A stretch of DNA of 64,000 nucleotides, taken from NCBI GenBank assembly GCA_022572355.1, contig JACZWC010000017.1, positions 1 through 64,000 on the forward strand, written 5' to 3'. Made by a program: the position numbers and the translations under genes. This DNA comes from Bacteroidota bacterium (GTDB lineage: Bacteria; Bacteroidota; Bacteroidia; NORP154). The notes beneath the pieces are model-generated. The model ran no database searches. It worked only from the letters and a program-made list of their open reading frames with translations, and had not been told where the DNA came from. Below are positions 9,589 to 19,700 of the stretch, one piece after another. How positions within the stretch are numbered: the stretch's first letter is position 1; every line of letters starts with the position of its first letter.

Positions 9589-9649
9589 TTCTGTTAGATA
9601 AGTTCAGTTCAAAATGCTTCAAATTATTCGTGAAATTTTAATTTTCATG

Positions 9650-9657
9650 TATATTTG
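9650..9657 (+). promoter_or_regulatory. Candidate -7 box for the ketoreductase operon
   Basis: TATATTTG is a full match to TAnnTTTG, 24 bases before the ATG at 9682. The region 19-21 bases upstream reads TTC rather than TTG. It probably starts the 9682-16709 transcript. Confidence 0.5.
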
Positions 9658-9681
9658 CATCCTTAAAAATTTCTGATTTAA

Positions 9682-10410
9682 ATGAAATATGCACTTGTAA
9701 CAGGTGGTTCCAGAGGTATTGGCAGGGCGATAAGTATAAAACTTGCCGATATGGGTTATTCGATTCTTATCAACTATAAATCCAACAAAAAAGAAGCTGA
9801 AAACACGCTTAAACTTGTCAGGGGAAAAAAGGTGCATGGGGAGTTGTTGCAATTTGACGTCGGTGATAAGAATGAAGTGCAAAAGGTGCTTGGAGGCTGG
9901 ATCGATAGTAACGATGATAAGAATTTGGATATATTGGTGAACAATGCTGGAATCCGGCAAGATAACCTCCTTATGTGGATGAAGGATGAAGAGTGGGAGG
10001 ATGTGATGAAGACGAATCTCGATAGCTTTTTTTACATTACGCGGTTGGTCGTAAAAGGAATGTTGTCTCGAAGATATGGGAGGATTGTCAATGTGGTATC
10101 ACTTTCTGGATTGCGTGGCATGCCGGGCCAGACCAATTACTCAGCCACAAAAGCTGGGGTTATTGGCGCAACTAAAGCGCTTGCACAGGAAATAGGTAGA
10201 AGAAAAATTACAGTAAATGCCGTTGCTCCCGGATTTATAATTACTGATATGACCGAAGGTATTGAGTTAAAAGATTATAGGGCATTGATACCGGCGGGTA
10301 GATTTGGAGAGCCGGAAGAAGTTGCAAATGTAGTTGGATTTCTAGCCTCTGAAGGTGCATCCTATGTGACCGGTGAGGTGATTTCTGTGAACGGCGGCTT
10401 GTATACTTGA
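9682..10410 (+). CDS. 3-oxoacyl-ACP reductase (FabG-like SDR) of the pigment cluster
   Basis: A 242-residue classical short-chain dehydrogenase. The cofactor motif is TGGSRGIGRAI, the NNAG motif is VNNAGIRQD, and the catalytic residues are Ser140, Tyr153 and Lys157 in YSATKAG. The C-terminus SYVTGEVISVNGG is typical of FabG. It should reduce the beta-keto group of the growing ACP-bound polyene with NADPH. It heads a tightly spaced plus-strand gene set with KS, ACP, acyltransferase and flavoenzymes, which marks it as the cluster-specific reductase rather than the housekeeping copy. Confidence 0.88.
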   Translation: MKYALVTGGSRGIGRAISIKLADMGYSILINYKSNKKEAENTLKLVRGKKVHGELLQFDVGDKNEVQKVLGGWIDSNDDKNLDILVNNAGIRQDNLLMWMKDEEWEDVMKTNLDSFFYITRLVVKGMLSRRYGRIVNVVSLSGLRGMPGQTNYSATKAGVIGATKALAQEIGRRKITVNAVAPGFIITDMTEGIELKDYRALIPAGRFGEPEEVANVVGFLASEGASYVTGEVISVNGGLYT

Positions 10411-10429
10411 TAAACTTCTTCTATATTTA
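10399..10429 (+). promoter_or_regulatory. Candidate internal promoter before the ketosynthase gene
   Basis: TTG at 10399-10401, a 20-base spacer, then TATATTTA at 10422-10429. This fits the -33/-7 pattern with one mismatch in the -7 box. It overlaps the end of the ketoreductase gene and would give a leader of about 11 bases. Confidence 0.35.
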
Positions 10430-10446
10430 GTAATTCAATCTATTGA

Positions 10447-11679
10447 ATGAACAGAGTCGTAATTACAGGCATGGGAATTTATTCCACTATTGGGCTAAAC
10501 CTTGAAGAGGTCAGGGATTCGCTATATCATGGCAAGTCTGGGATTGTCTTGGATCAGGAGAGAAAGGAAATGGGATTTCGTTCTGGTCTTACAGGACGTA
10601 TTGAGGCTCCAGTTCTAAAAGGTATACTCCCGCGAAAACTGAGAATCGGTATGGCAGAACCAGGTGAATATGCCTACATGGCTACTGTGGAGGCACTGAA
10701 AAATGCAAAGATTGATGATGATTATCTGGAGAAGAATGAGGTGGGAATTCTATATGGTAATGACAGTTGTGCCAAGCCAATCATCGATGCTGCAAAAAGA
10801 CTCATGGAGAAGAAAGATACTCAACTTATAGGAGCCGGATCAATTTTTCAGTCGATGACTTCTACCATTACAATGAATCTCTCCTCTATTTTCAAGCTCA
10901 GGGGGGCAAATTTTACCTTGAGCGCTGCTTGCGCCAGTGGATCACATGCCATAGGAATGGGCTACCTGATGATAAAATGGGGATTACAGAAAGCCATCAT
11001 TTGCGGAGGCGCACAGGAGATAAATTATCACTCAATGGGAAGTTTTGATGGATTGAGCGCGTTTTCCATTAGAGAATCTTCTCCAACGGAAGCATCGAGG
11101 CCTTTTGATAAGGATCGTGATGGGCTTGTTCCAAGTGGTGGAGGCGCTACAATAATTATTGAAGACTATGAATCGGCGATAAAGAGGGGAGCTCCGATAC
11201 TGGCGGAATTAACCGGATATGGCTTCTCGTCAAATGGCGCCCATATATCACAACCTGATGTTAGTGGGCCAACACGCTCACTGGAAATGTCATTAAAAGA
11301 CGCTGGAATTGATGCTTCGGAAGTTGACTATGTCAATGCGCATGCTACATCGACTCCGGTCGGAGATTTGAATGAGGCGAAGGCTCTTGCAGGTGTTTTT
11401 GCCGGTTCCAGTCCTTATATAAGTTCAACCAAGGGAATGACAGGGCATGAAATGTGGATGGCCGGCGCCAGTGAAGTTGTATACAGTCTGTTAATGATGG
11501 AGAATTCCTTCGTTGCACCGAATATTAATTTTAATTCGCCTGATGAAGCATCAGCCCAATTGAACATTGCCGCCGAAACAGTTGAAACCAAGGTGGATAT
11601 GTTTTTATCAAATTCTTTTGGATTTGGCGGAACAAATTCTTCATTAATTGTAAAAAAACTATCTTTGCAAAAAAAATAA
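10447..11679 (+). CDS. Beta-ketoacyl-ACP synthase (FabF-like) for aryl polyene elongation
   Basis: A 410-residue ketosynthase with the full Cys-His-His triad: Cys162 in SAACASGSHA, His299 in NAHATSTPVGD and His334 in GMTGHEMWMAG; the conserved Lys precedes the second His. It is therefore an active condensing subunit, not a chain-length factor. Aryl polyene and flexirubin systems usually use a KS with a KS-like chain-length factor. No second KS of this type is present here, so a partner must be encoded elsewhere or be dispensable. It follows the ketoreductase by 36 bases and precedes the ACP by 18. Confidence 0.88.
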   Translation: MNRVVITGMGIYSTIGLNLEEVRDSLYHGKSGIVLDQERKEMGFRSGLTGRIEAPVLKGILPRKLRIGMAEPGEYAYMATVEALKNAKIDDDYLEKNEVGILYGNDSCAKPIIDAAKRLMEKKDTQLIGAGSIFQSMTSTITMNLSSIFKLRGANFTLSAACASGSHAIGMGYLMIKWGLQKAIICGGAQEINYHSMGSFDGLSAFSIRESSPTEASRPFDKDRDGLVPSGGGATIIIEDYESAIKRGAPILAELTGYGFSSNGAHISQPDVSGPTRSLEMSLKDAGIDASEVDYVNAHATSTPVGDLNEAKALAGVFAGSSPYISSTKGMTGHEMWMAGASEVVYSLLMMENSFVAPNINFNSPDEASAQLNIAAETVETKVDMFLSNSFGFGGTNSSLIVKKLSLQKK

Positions 11680-11697
11680 AAACAAGACCCCGATATA

Positions 11698-11985
11698 ATG
11701 GCAAGCGATACTGTATCAAAAGAGACAATACTCGAGAATAAAGAGGAAGTAGTTAGTAAAATTAATGATTTCCTCGTGGATGAGTTTGAAGTTGATGCGA
11801 GTTCAATTTCTCCCGAAGCGAATCTGAAAGATACACTGGATTTGGATAGCCTGGATTATGTTGATCTGGTTGTTGTTATTGAGAACAATTTTGGATTCAA
11901 GGTTAAAGGCGAAGATTTCATCGATATAGTAACATTCGATGATTTTTACAACTACGTAATGGACCGGGTAGCCACCCGCGATTAA
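11698..11985 (+). CDS. Acyl carrier protein
   Basis: A 95-residue acidic protein. The phosphopantetheine attachment serine is Ser51 in LDLDSLDYVDLV, and helix-rich sequence lies on either side. It is slightly longer than housekeeping AcpP because of a charged N-terminal extension of about 15 residues. Position between the ketosynthase and the LpxL-like acyltransferase (6-base gap) fits a carrier dedicated to the polyene chain. Confidence 0.9.
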   Translation: MASDTVSKETILENKEEVVSKINDFLVDEFEVDASSISPEANLKDTLDLDSLDYVDLVVVIENNFGFKVKGEDFIDIVTFDDFYNYVMDRVATRD

Positions 11986-11991
11986 AAATTT

Positions 11992-12864
11992 ATGTCTTCT
12001 TGGAGTGGCAAGGGTAAAGGCAGTTTATTAGGCCATAAGATTTTTGTCTTTATTCTAAAGACAGCCGGACTTTCCTCTGCATATTTCATCCTGAGATTTG
12101 TCGCTTTCTATTATCTGCTGTTCTCCAGAAGTTCGAATGCGGTCATGTTCTATTACTTCAACAAAAGACTGGGATTTTCATATTTTAAATCTGTACGTTA
12201 TATTTACAAAGGTTACTATGTCTTCGGACAAACCTTTTTGGACAAGGTGGCCCTCATGTCTGGTTTAACTACGGGTTTCAATCAAAGAAGAGATGGAGGA
12301 GGGCACCTGGATGCTATAGCTGAGAACAAGACAGGCGGGATATTGATAAGCGCGCATATTGGAAATTTTGAAGCTGGCAGTCACTTGCTAAAGCGATTGG
12401 GTACCAAGGTAAATGTGGTAATGTTGGATGCAGAGCATCAACAAATAAAGAAGTTGCTAAAAGACGTGATGGATGAAAAGTACTTTAATATTATTGGTAT
12501 CAAAGAGGATAAATCGCATTCGTTCGAAATTATGAATGCGCTGAATAACAAAGAACTCGTATGCATTCACGGTGATAGATTTATTGATGGAATGGATGTG
12601 ATTGAAGGAGAATTATTGGGTAAAACTGCTAAATTCCCATTGGGCCCATTTAAGATGGCGGCGAGGTTAAATTTTCCAGTTTCATATGCATTTGTGGTAA
12701 AGGATGATGCAAAGACCTATCATTTTTACGCTAGCAAACCTAACCCAGACATAAAGGATGAAAAAGAGGCCTTAAGTAATTTCATTGAAGAGCTCGAAAA
12801 AATAATTCGGAAGTATCCGGAGCAATGGTTCAATTATTATCCTTTTTGGGGCGAGATAAATTAA
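11992..12864 (+). CDS. LpxL/HtrB-like acyltransferase of the pigment cluster
   Basis: A 290-residue lauroyl-acyltransferase-like protein. An N-terminal hydrophobic segment lies around residues 15-40 (FILRFVAFYYLLF). The catalytic H-x4-E motif is in ISAHIGNFEAG, and the second block is VCIHGDRFIDG. Homologues in aryl polyene and flexirubin clusters are thought to transfer the ACP-bound polyene to its acceptor, here probably a dialkylresorcinol. Membrane association on the cytoplasmic face is expected. The next gene starts 12 bases downstream. Confidence 0.82.
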   Translation: MSSWSGKGKGSLLGHKIFVFILKTAGLSSAYFILRFVAFYYLLFSRSSNAVMFYYFNKRLGFSYFKSVRYIYKGYYVFGQTFLDKVALMSGLTTGFNQRRDGGGHLDAIAENKTGGILISAHIGNFEAGSHLLKRLGTKVNVVMLDAEHQQIKKLLKDVMDEKYFNIIGIKEDKSHSFEIMNALNNKELVCIHGDRFIDGMDVIEGELLGKTAKFPLGPFKMAARLNFPVSYAFVVKDDAKTYHFYASKPNPDIKDEKEALSNFIEELEKIIRKYPEQWFNYYPFWGEIN

Positions 12865-12876
12865 GATATTTGCAAT

Positions 12877-14112
12877 ATGAAAAGTGAAAGTGTTGACGTA
12901 TTGGTTATTGGAGCAGGTCCATCGGGATCTGTTGCGGCTGCCATTGTACACAAGAACGGATTAAAGGTGAAAATTGTGGAGAAATCTAAGTTTCCTCGTT
13001 TTGTAATAGGTGAAAGCTTGTTGCCCAGGTGTATGGAACACTTCCAGGAGGCTGGATTGATTGAAGCTATAGAGAAAGGTGACTTTCAGAAAAAATTAGG
13101 TGCCAAGTTCATGATGCATGATAAAATATGTGAATTTGATTTTTCAGAACAATATACAAATGGGTGGAAGTGGACCTGGCAGGTTCCCAGAGCAGATTTT
13201 GACAAAGTATTGGCAGACGCAGTAGAGGCGCAGGGTGTTGAGATCGATTATGAGACTGGAGTTACAGAGATACAGTTTGAAGGATCTGATTCCACGACAA
13301 TCGTAGAGAATAATGCTGGTGAGAAGAAACAGATAAAGGCTAAGTTCATTATCGACTGTAGCGGCTATGGCCGTGTAATTCCCAGATTACTCGAATTAGA
13401 TGTTCCTTCAAATTTTCCACCTAGGAGTTCTATGTTCACCCACGTTGTGGATACGAGAAGGCCTACAGGGATTGATAAAGACAGAATTATCGTCATCGCT
13501 CAATCAAAAGATGTTTGGATTTGGATAATTCCATTTTCTAATGGAAACACTTCGCTGGGTTTTGTGGGAAACAAAGAATTTTTCGATGGATTCGAGGGAG
13601 AAGGAAAGCAAAAATTCAGGGATATTATTGCAACAGAAGAAAAATTAACAGAGCGTTTTGAAGGAGTAGAGATGGTATTCGATCCACGCATTATAACAGG
13701 GTATGCCATTGGGGTAAAACAACTTTATGGAGATGGCTATGCTTTAACTGGCAATAGTGCGGAATTCCTGGATCCTGTGTTTTCTTCAGGAGTGACTTTT
13801 GCAACAGAATCGGGAGCCTTGTCAGCTAAACTTATTAGCAGACAGCTTAAGGGGGAAGAAGTTAATTGGGAAATAGAGTACACGAAATACATCATGGAGG
13901 GTGTTGACACATTCAGGTCCTATGTAAAGGCATGGTACGAAGGCACTTTTCAAAAAATAATTTTTGCGCCCAATGTAGATCCGAGTAACAAGAATAAAAT
14001 ATGCTCAGTTTTGGCTGGATACGTATGGGATAAAACAAATCCCTATGTAAGTAAGCATGACAGGATACTCACTACGCTTGGGAAGGTGATAGATCTGGAG
14101 GCTACAGTATAG
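12877..14112 (+). CDS. Flavin-dependent halogenase/monooxygenase-like enzyme 1
   Basis: A 411-residue flavoenzyme with an N-terminal GAGPSG motif (from about residue 12) and the FPRFVIGESLLPR segment typical of the tryptophan-halogenase/geranylgeranyl-reductase superfamily. It contains WIWIIP (Trp214-Pro219), matching the halogenase WxWxIP signature, and FLDPVFSSG, matching the FxxPxxSxG signature. Chlorinated flexirubins are known, so ring halogenation of the pigment is a reasonable role; ring hydroxylation is the alternative. A second enzyme with the same signatures follows after 42 bases. The two are only distantly similar. Confidence 0.75.
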   Translation: MKSESVDVLVIGAGPSGSVAAAIVHKNGLKVKIVEKSKFPRFVIGESLLPRCMEHFQEAGLIEAIEKGDFQKKLGAKFMMHDKICEFDFSEQYTNGWKWTWQVPRADFDKVLADAVEAQGVEIDYETGVTEIQFEGSDSTTIVENNAGEKKQIKAKFIIDCSGYGRVIPRLLELDVPSNFPPRSSMFTHVVDTRRPTGIDKDRIIVIAQSKDVWIWIIPFSNGNTSLGFVGNKEFFDGFEGEGKQKFRDIIATEEKLTERFEGVEMVFDPRIITGYAIGVKQLYGDGYALTGNSAEFLDPVFSSGVTFATESGALSAKLISRQLKGEEVNWEIEYTKYIMEGVDTFRSYVKAWYEGTFQKIIFAPNVDPSNKNKICSVLAGYVWDKTNPYVSKHDRILTTLGKVIDLEATV

Positions 14113-14154
14113 ATAATTAGTGATTGGAATACAGAACACCGATTTTTACCCGCT

Positions 14155-15843
14155 ATGAATAATAATTACGATGTTGCAGTATTAGGTGGCGGGCTTGCCG
14201 GTTTAACATTGTCTATTCAACTGAAGAGAGCCAATCCCGACATTTCAATTATTATTTTGGAAAAGCGTAAAGGCGAAGCCGCTACCGCAGCACATAAAGT
14301 TGGAGAATCAACCGTGGAATTGGGAACACATTACCTGCGCGAGGTTCTGGATTTGAAAGATCATCTTGAAAAACACCAGTTGCCAAAACACGGGCTTCGA
14401 TTTTTCTTGTCACCACAGCATAAAGATGATATTTCTCGCCGGGTGGAGCTCGGTCCGCGTGAGAGACTGCCGGTACCGAGTCATCAGATAGATCGAGGAA
14501 CTTTTGAAAACTTTTTGGTAGAGCATACTAAAACATTTGGTACAGAAGTGCTGCTCAACTCGAAAGCTGTAGACGCTACTATTTCGGCTGACGGACATAC
14601 CGTCATGTATACGCAAGATGGCGAGGAGAAGGAGTTAAAAGCTAAATGGATTGTAGATGCAACCAGCCGGGGCTCATTTCTAAAGAGGAAACTGGGATTC
14701 AAAAAGAGCAATGATCACAATGTCAACGCAGTGTGGTTTAGACTGAAGGGGGAGATTGACATCGATGATTGGTCGGACAATAAAGAGTGGAATTCTTATT
14801 TAAAACCTGGACTGAGGAGATTGGGCACCATCCATTTGATGGATAAAGGATATTGGGTGTGGTTAATTCCCCTGGGTTCCGGAAATACCAGCATTGGCAT
14901 TGTTGCAGATCCGGAGTTACACCCATTTGAGGATATCAATCGCTTTGATAAAGCCATGGATTGGCTGGAGAAGAACGAACCGCAGTGTTTCAAAATGTTA
15001 GATCCGAAGCGTGATGACCTGATGGACTTTAAAGTTCTTAAGCATTACTCTCACGGCAGCGGAAGGTTTTACTCATCTGATCGTTGGGCTGTTACCGGTG
15101 AAGCGGGGGCATTTTTGGATCCATTTTACTCCCCAGGCACTGACTTTATCGCCATCAGCAATTCCATGATCTGTGATTTGATCATCGATGACTTAAAAGG
15201 GGAATCCATTGAACTTTCTGCGAAAGTTTATGAGTGGACATATTCAACATTTTTCGAAAGTTGGATTCCAATCTATTTAAATAAATATCCTCTAATGGGC
15301 CATACTCAAATAATGACAATTAAAATCATGTGGGATTGGGCGGTATACTGGGCAGTACCAACGTTACTATTTACCAATGGTGGTTTTACCAATTTGCGTG
15401 TGTTGAGGAAGTTGACAGCCAAACCATCGAGCGTATTGCGAAAATTGGGAGTGATCAATGAGAACATGCAAGATTTTTTTCTGCAATGGATGCCACATGA
15501 CAATGAAGCTTTCTCTGACCAATACCGGGATATATTTGATATTGGCTTTATGCGGGATCTTCACAGAGGTGTTGAACAACAGTTCTCGGAAGAAGAATTG
15601 TTATTGCGGTTAGAAACAAATATGGTTCTTTTAGAAAAAATTGCTGCTGAGCTGTTTAGAAGGGTGGATTCGCTCGTAAATGGCGCAAGTGAAGATGCAC
15701 AGATTAACCCATATACGAAGAAGTTAGGGGTTGAGACTACCGATACAGATGCGGATGGAATCGGGGAATTGTACGGCCCGGATATATTGATTAGTGAAGA
15801 AATTGATAACTTTTGGTTCTACAAAAAGGCCACACAGGTTTGA
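14155..15843 (+). CDS. Flavin-dependent halogenase/monooxygenase-like enzyme 2
   Basis: A 562-residue flavoenzyme beginning AVLGGGLAGLTLSIQ, with KVGESTVE as the GES segment, WVWLIP (Trp234-Pro239) as the WxWxIP motif and FLDPFYSPG as FxxPxxSxG. It is about 150 residues longer than its neighbour; the extra part is a C-terminal helical domain after residue 400. Tailoring of the aryl end (halogenation or hydroxylation) is inferred from motifs and context. The stop lies 29 bases before the preferred start of the DUF1702-like gene. Confidence 0.75.
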   Translation: MNNNYDVAVLGGGLAGLTLSIQLKRANPDISIIILEKRKGEAATAAHKVGESTVELGTHYLREVLDLKDHLEKHQLPKHGLRFFLSPQHKDDISRRVELGPRERLPVPSHQIDRGTFENFLVEHTKTFGTEVLLNSKAVDATISADGHTVMYTQDGEEKELKAKWIVDATSRGSFLKRKLGFKKSNDHNVNAVWFRLKGEIDIDDWSDNKEWNSYLKPGLRRLGTIHLMDKGYWVWLIPLGSGNTSIGIVADPELHPFEDINRFDKAMDWLEKNEPQCFKMLDPKRDDLMDFKVLKHYSHGSGRFYSSDRWAVTGEAGAFLDPFYSPGTDFIAISNSMICDLIIDDLKGESIELSAKVYEWTYSTFFESWIPIYLNKYPLMGHTQIMTIKIMWDWAVYWAVPTLLFTNGGFTNLRVLRKLTAKPSSVLRKLGVINENMQDFFLQWMPHDNEAFSDQYRDIFDIGFMRDLHRGVEQQFSEEELLLRLETNMVLLEKIAAELFRRVDSLVNGASEDAQINPYTKKLGVETTDTDADGIGELYGPDILISEEIDNFWFYKKATQV

Positions 15844-15872
15844 TTTCGTCAGATTCAGGGGTAGAGAGAAAT

Positions 15873-16709
15873 ATGGCGCGGATCATGGCGATCTTCCAGC
15901 GCATCCAGGCAGAAACCGCAAATGCAAAGAGCGTGGATGTTGTGGTCGAGCTGCTGCAGCGGGAAGATTCAGAATATAGATCCATCGCTTACGAAGCTGC
16001 TGCCATGGAATTAGCCCTTGTTGACTTATCGGATGGAATATCATTGGACAGATGGTACTCGTTGTGTGAAGCATCGGGAATGCAGCATGATGTTCATACA
16101 CATGTTGGTTTGGGTTGGGCATTGGCGAAGCTTCAAAAATCACCTTCAAAATATATTGAGAACCTTCAGCCACTTTTGAAATGGCGTGTTGTGGATGGCA
16201 TGGGTTATTATTTTGGGTTATTTAACAAGAGAAGAACTCTATCTCAGCAAGAAATTCCAGCTTTGTTGAAAGAGGAGGCACATGCCTCGTTTGATCAGGG
16301 TGCGGGCAGAAGTATTTGGTATATGTGTAAGGCCAATTCTAAACAGTTAGAGGCCAGCGTAGAAAACTTTTCAAGTGAGCGTCGTCCAAACCTGTGGAGA
16401 GGCATAGGAATTGCTTGCGCCTATGTTGGGGGATGTACGGGGGAAGAGCTAGCCGCAGTTTATCAATCGGCGGGTGATTACCAAAAACAGCTGGCATGTG
16501 GCGCTGTGCTGGCTTGTCGCGCCAGGCATTTCGCGGAAGCTCCTACTGAAAGTTCGAATGAAGTTATTAAAGCCTGGAGCATCTTAGATGCTGAAGAAGC
16601 AACTCAATTGTCAGTTGATATGGAATCCGATTCTGCTGGTACTGAAGGAAATGAATACGAAAATTGGATTCGGAGGATTGCAGATTCGGTAGAATCCCGG
16701 ATTCACTAA
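15873..16709 (+). CDS. DUF1702-like protein of the pigment operon
   Basis: I prefer the ATG at 15873 (MARIMAIFQRIQ), preceded by GAGAGAA. The longer frame from 15813 would overlap the previous gene. The 278-residue protein contains GMGYYFGLFNKRRTLSQQ, SFDQGAGRSIWYM and GIACAYVGG, which I recognise as the pattern of the DUF1702 family, seen in enediyne and other polyene-type biosynthetic clusters. No catalytic role is established for that family. It is the last gene of the first half of the cluster and converges with the T9SS gene at 16733 across 23 bases. Confidence 0.65.
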   Translation: MARIMAIFQRIQAETANAKSVDVVVELLQREDSEYRSIAYEAAAMELALVDLSDGISLDRWYSLCEASGMQHDVHTHVGLGWALAKLQKSPSKYIENLQPLLKWRVVDGMGYYFGLFNKRRTLSQQEIPALLKEEAHASFDQGAGRSIWYMCKANSKQLEASVENFSSERRPNLWRGIGIACAYVGGCTGEELAAVYQSAGDYQKQLACGAVLACRARHFAEAPTESSNEVIKAWSILDAEEATQLSVDMESDSAGTEGNEYENWIRRIADSVESRIH

Positions 16710-16732
16710 TAGTGAAGTTGTTTATGCCCCAC

Positions 16733-19700
16733 TTATAATTTTATGATTCTCTTTCTGTGAGCAGTTTCCCCCTGCGTAGCGTAAATCATATAAACTCCGC
16801 CAGGTAAATGGGATAAATCAATCTGCCGGTTCATCAGTTCTTCATCATAGACCAGCTCGCCCAGGACGTTGTAAACGGTGATCCTGGCCCGTTCTGCTGC
16901 CAAGCCGGTTACGGTGATCAGCCCGGTGGTAGGATTGGGAAGTACTTTAATCAAGTCTGAATAGATATTGGCATCTATCCCAACACAAAACTCTACGATC
17001 ACGGATTGAGAGTAACTGCCGGAGCAACCCAAGCTATCTGTATAGGAATAGGTTACCACATATGTATTTACTCCGGTTGTCGGATAAAAATAATTGTTTG
17101 CAACTCCCATTCCGTTAAATGTCCCGCTATCTGGTACTCCAGTCAAAGCTACAGCAGCATCCATTGAACAATAAATACTGTCCAAGCCAGAAAAACTCAC
17201 AAGAGGCAGGGGATTAACTGCGAGTACGGTCCAATACACACTATCACACCCGTCATCAGTAATAAGGCTGTCATAATATGTTCCTGATGCACTTCTGAAC
17301 GTACCGTAGATGGAGGTGCTGTCGCCATCACAAATTGTAACAACAGAGTCGCCAATACTGTAAGCTGGGTCAACATATACGATGGCGGAGATTATGCTAT
17401 CGCAGCCATTGATGGTGTTCAAACTGTCGTAGTAAGTTCCGGCTGTCTCGCGGTAAATGCTGAATATCAACATACTATCTCCGTCACAGATTGTTACATC
17501 TGGTGTGTTAACGTCATATGTCTGATTAACGATTAATGTTGTAATTGTAATACTGTCGCAACCGATTACCGTTGTTGAACTGTCATAATAAGTTCCGGCG
17601 GTTTTATAGTAAACCCCAAATACCTGTACACTATCACCTGAACAGATATTTATATCTCCTGTGTTTATATTATAAGTTGGGTTGATGTATAAGGTGGCGG
17701 AGATTATGCTGTCACAGCTGTTGATAGTGGTTAAGCTATCATAGTACGTTCCTGCAATTGATTGGTAAACACCAAATATTAATGTACTGTCACCATCGCA
17801 AATGGTTTTATCCGCAGTATTGATGACGTAACTCGTATTGACCATAACAGTCGTTGCAATTACGCTATCACAATTGCTTGCAGACAATAATGTGTCATAA
17901 TAAATTCCTGCTGTGTTTTGATATTCTCCTTGTAAGAAGACACTATCGTTTGAACATATTGTTGTTGATGCTGAATCAAATGTTGCCAGAGGCTCAGTAA
18001 TGGTCACAGAATCTATTGCGCTACAGCCATTAGAATCGGTAACTACTACTGTGTATGTGCCAGCAGGTAATCCAATAGCCATTGAATCGGTTTGAGAAAA
18101 AGGATCGTTCCATAGGTATGAATACGTGGGTGTTCCGCCCGTGGTGCTGACAATGGTAGAGCCAGTGGAATCTCCGTTACATACAACATTGACAGTATTG
18201 GTTATAGTTATTGATAATGCAGTTGGTTGTCCTATCGTGACTGTAACCAAATCAGTTAATCCACTTGAATCGGTAACAATTACTTGATACGTCCCCGCAG
18301 GTAGTCCGGTTGCTGTTGAATTGGTTTGTGCGCCCTGATCGTTCCATAAGTATGAATAGGGCGGTGTTCCGCAACCAGCCGTAACTGTAGCAAAGCCCGA
18401 AGAATCATTAGCGCACAAAACATTTGCTGAATCTGTTATCATAACAGAATAGAATCCACTCACCTGAGTAGGCGTACTGCTAACTATAGTAACACGATTT
18501 AAAACTGAATCACTTAGCGATACAACTGTAATTGCAGGAGTACCTATAGACGTAGCAGGACTTCCAACTATTGTATTCAATATTATCTGGTAGTTACATC
18601 CTGCATTCCCAGTTGAGTCCATCTTGATCAAATATACGTCCTCATTCCCAGCACCAAAACTCTTTGTACTCCCCGCTATGATATAACCTCCATCATTTGT
18701 ATTCTGGATTGAATATGCCAATTCTGCACCTGTCCCTCCATAGGTTTTTGACCATAACAAATTACCCGAAGCGTCAGTATTAATCACATAAACATCATCG
18801 TTTCCAAATCCGAAACTGTTAGTAATTCCAGCGATAATATATCCCCCATTTACTGTTTGCCGTACTGAATACGCTGCATCATCACCGGCCCCACCGTAGG
18901 TTTTTGTCCAAAGAACACTTCCAGAAGAATCCGCCCTTATCAAATATACATCTTCACCTCCTGCTCCAAAACTTGTCGTAACTCCAGCAATGATGTATCC
19001 CTGGTCAGTGGTTAGGCTTATGGAGCGGGATACTTCGGTATTTCCACCTCCATAACTCTTAGTCCATAAGATATTTCCAGATGAATCTGTTTTGATCAGA
19101 CAGATATCTTGATTTCCAAAGGTATCGGTGGTATTTCCTGTAATAATGTACCCCCCGTCAGAGGTTTGCTCCAACACTTTTTCATGTTCAATAAATTGGT
19201 TGGCAGTCAGCTGTACATTTCCATATATCTTCGTCCAGAGTAAACCCCCATTCGAATTAGTCCTTCTTAACATCACAGCTCCAGGGGATGGCCAAGGCGG
19301 GATTACACCAACCATGACAAATCCCCCATCTGTTGTCTCCTGAACATAACAACCAAGATCTCCACTGGCTGTACTTGCTTGATATGCTCGTGTCCACAAT
19401 GTATCGCCTAAGCTATCAAGTTTAAACAAATATGTTACACCGTTCCATACATCTCTGAATCCGGTAGCAATATACCCTCCATCTGAAGTTTGTTCTATCC
19501 ACTCTCCAGCATCCCAACCAGAATTACCATACGTTTTTGTCCACAAAGTGTCTCCAAGACTATTGGTCTTGATAATATATACATCCCCAAATACGCCAAA
19601 ACTTGATGTATATCCAGTAATAATATATCCACCGTCAGTGGTTTGTTGAACTGAACTTGCATAATCCAAGTCGTTACCTCCAAATGTTTTCTGGAAAGTT

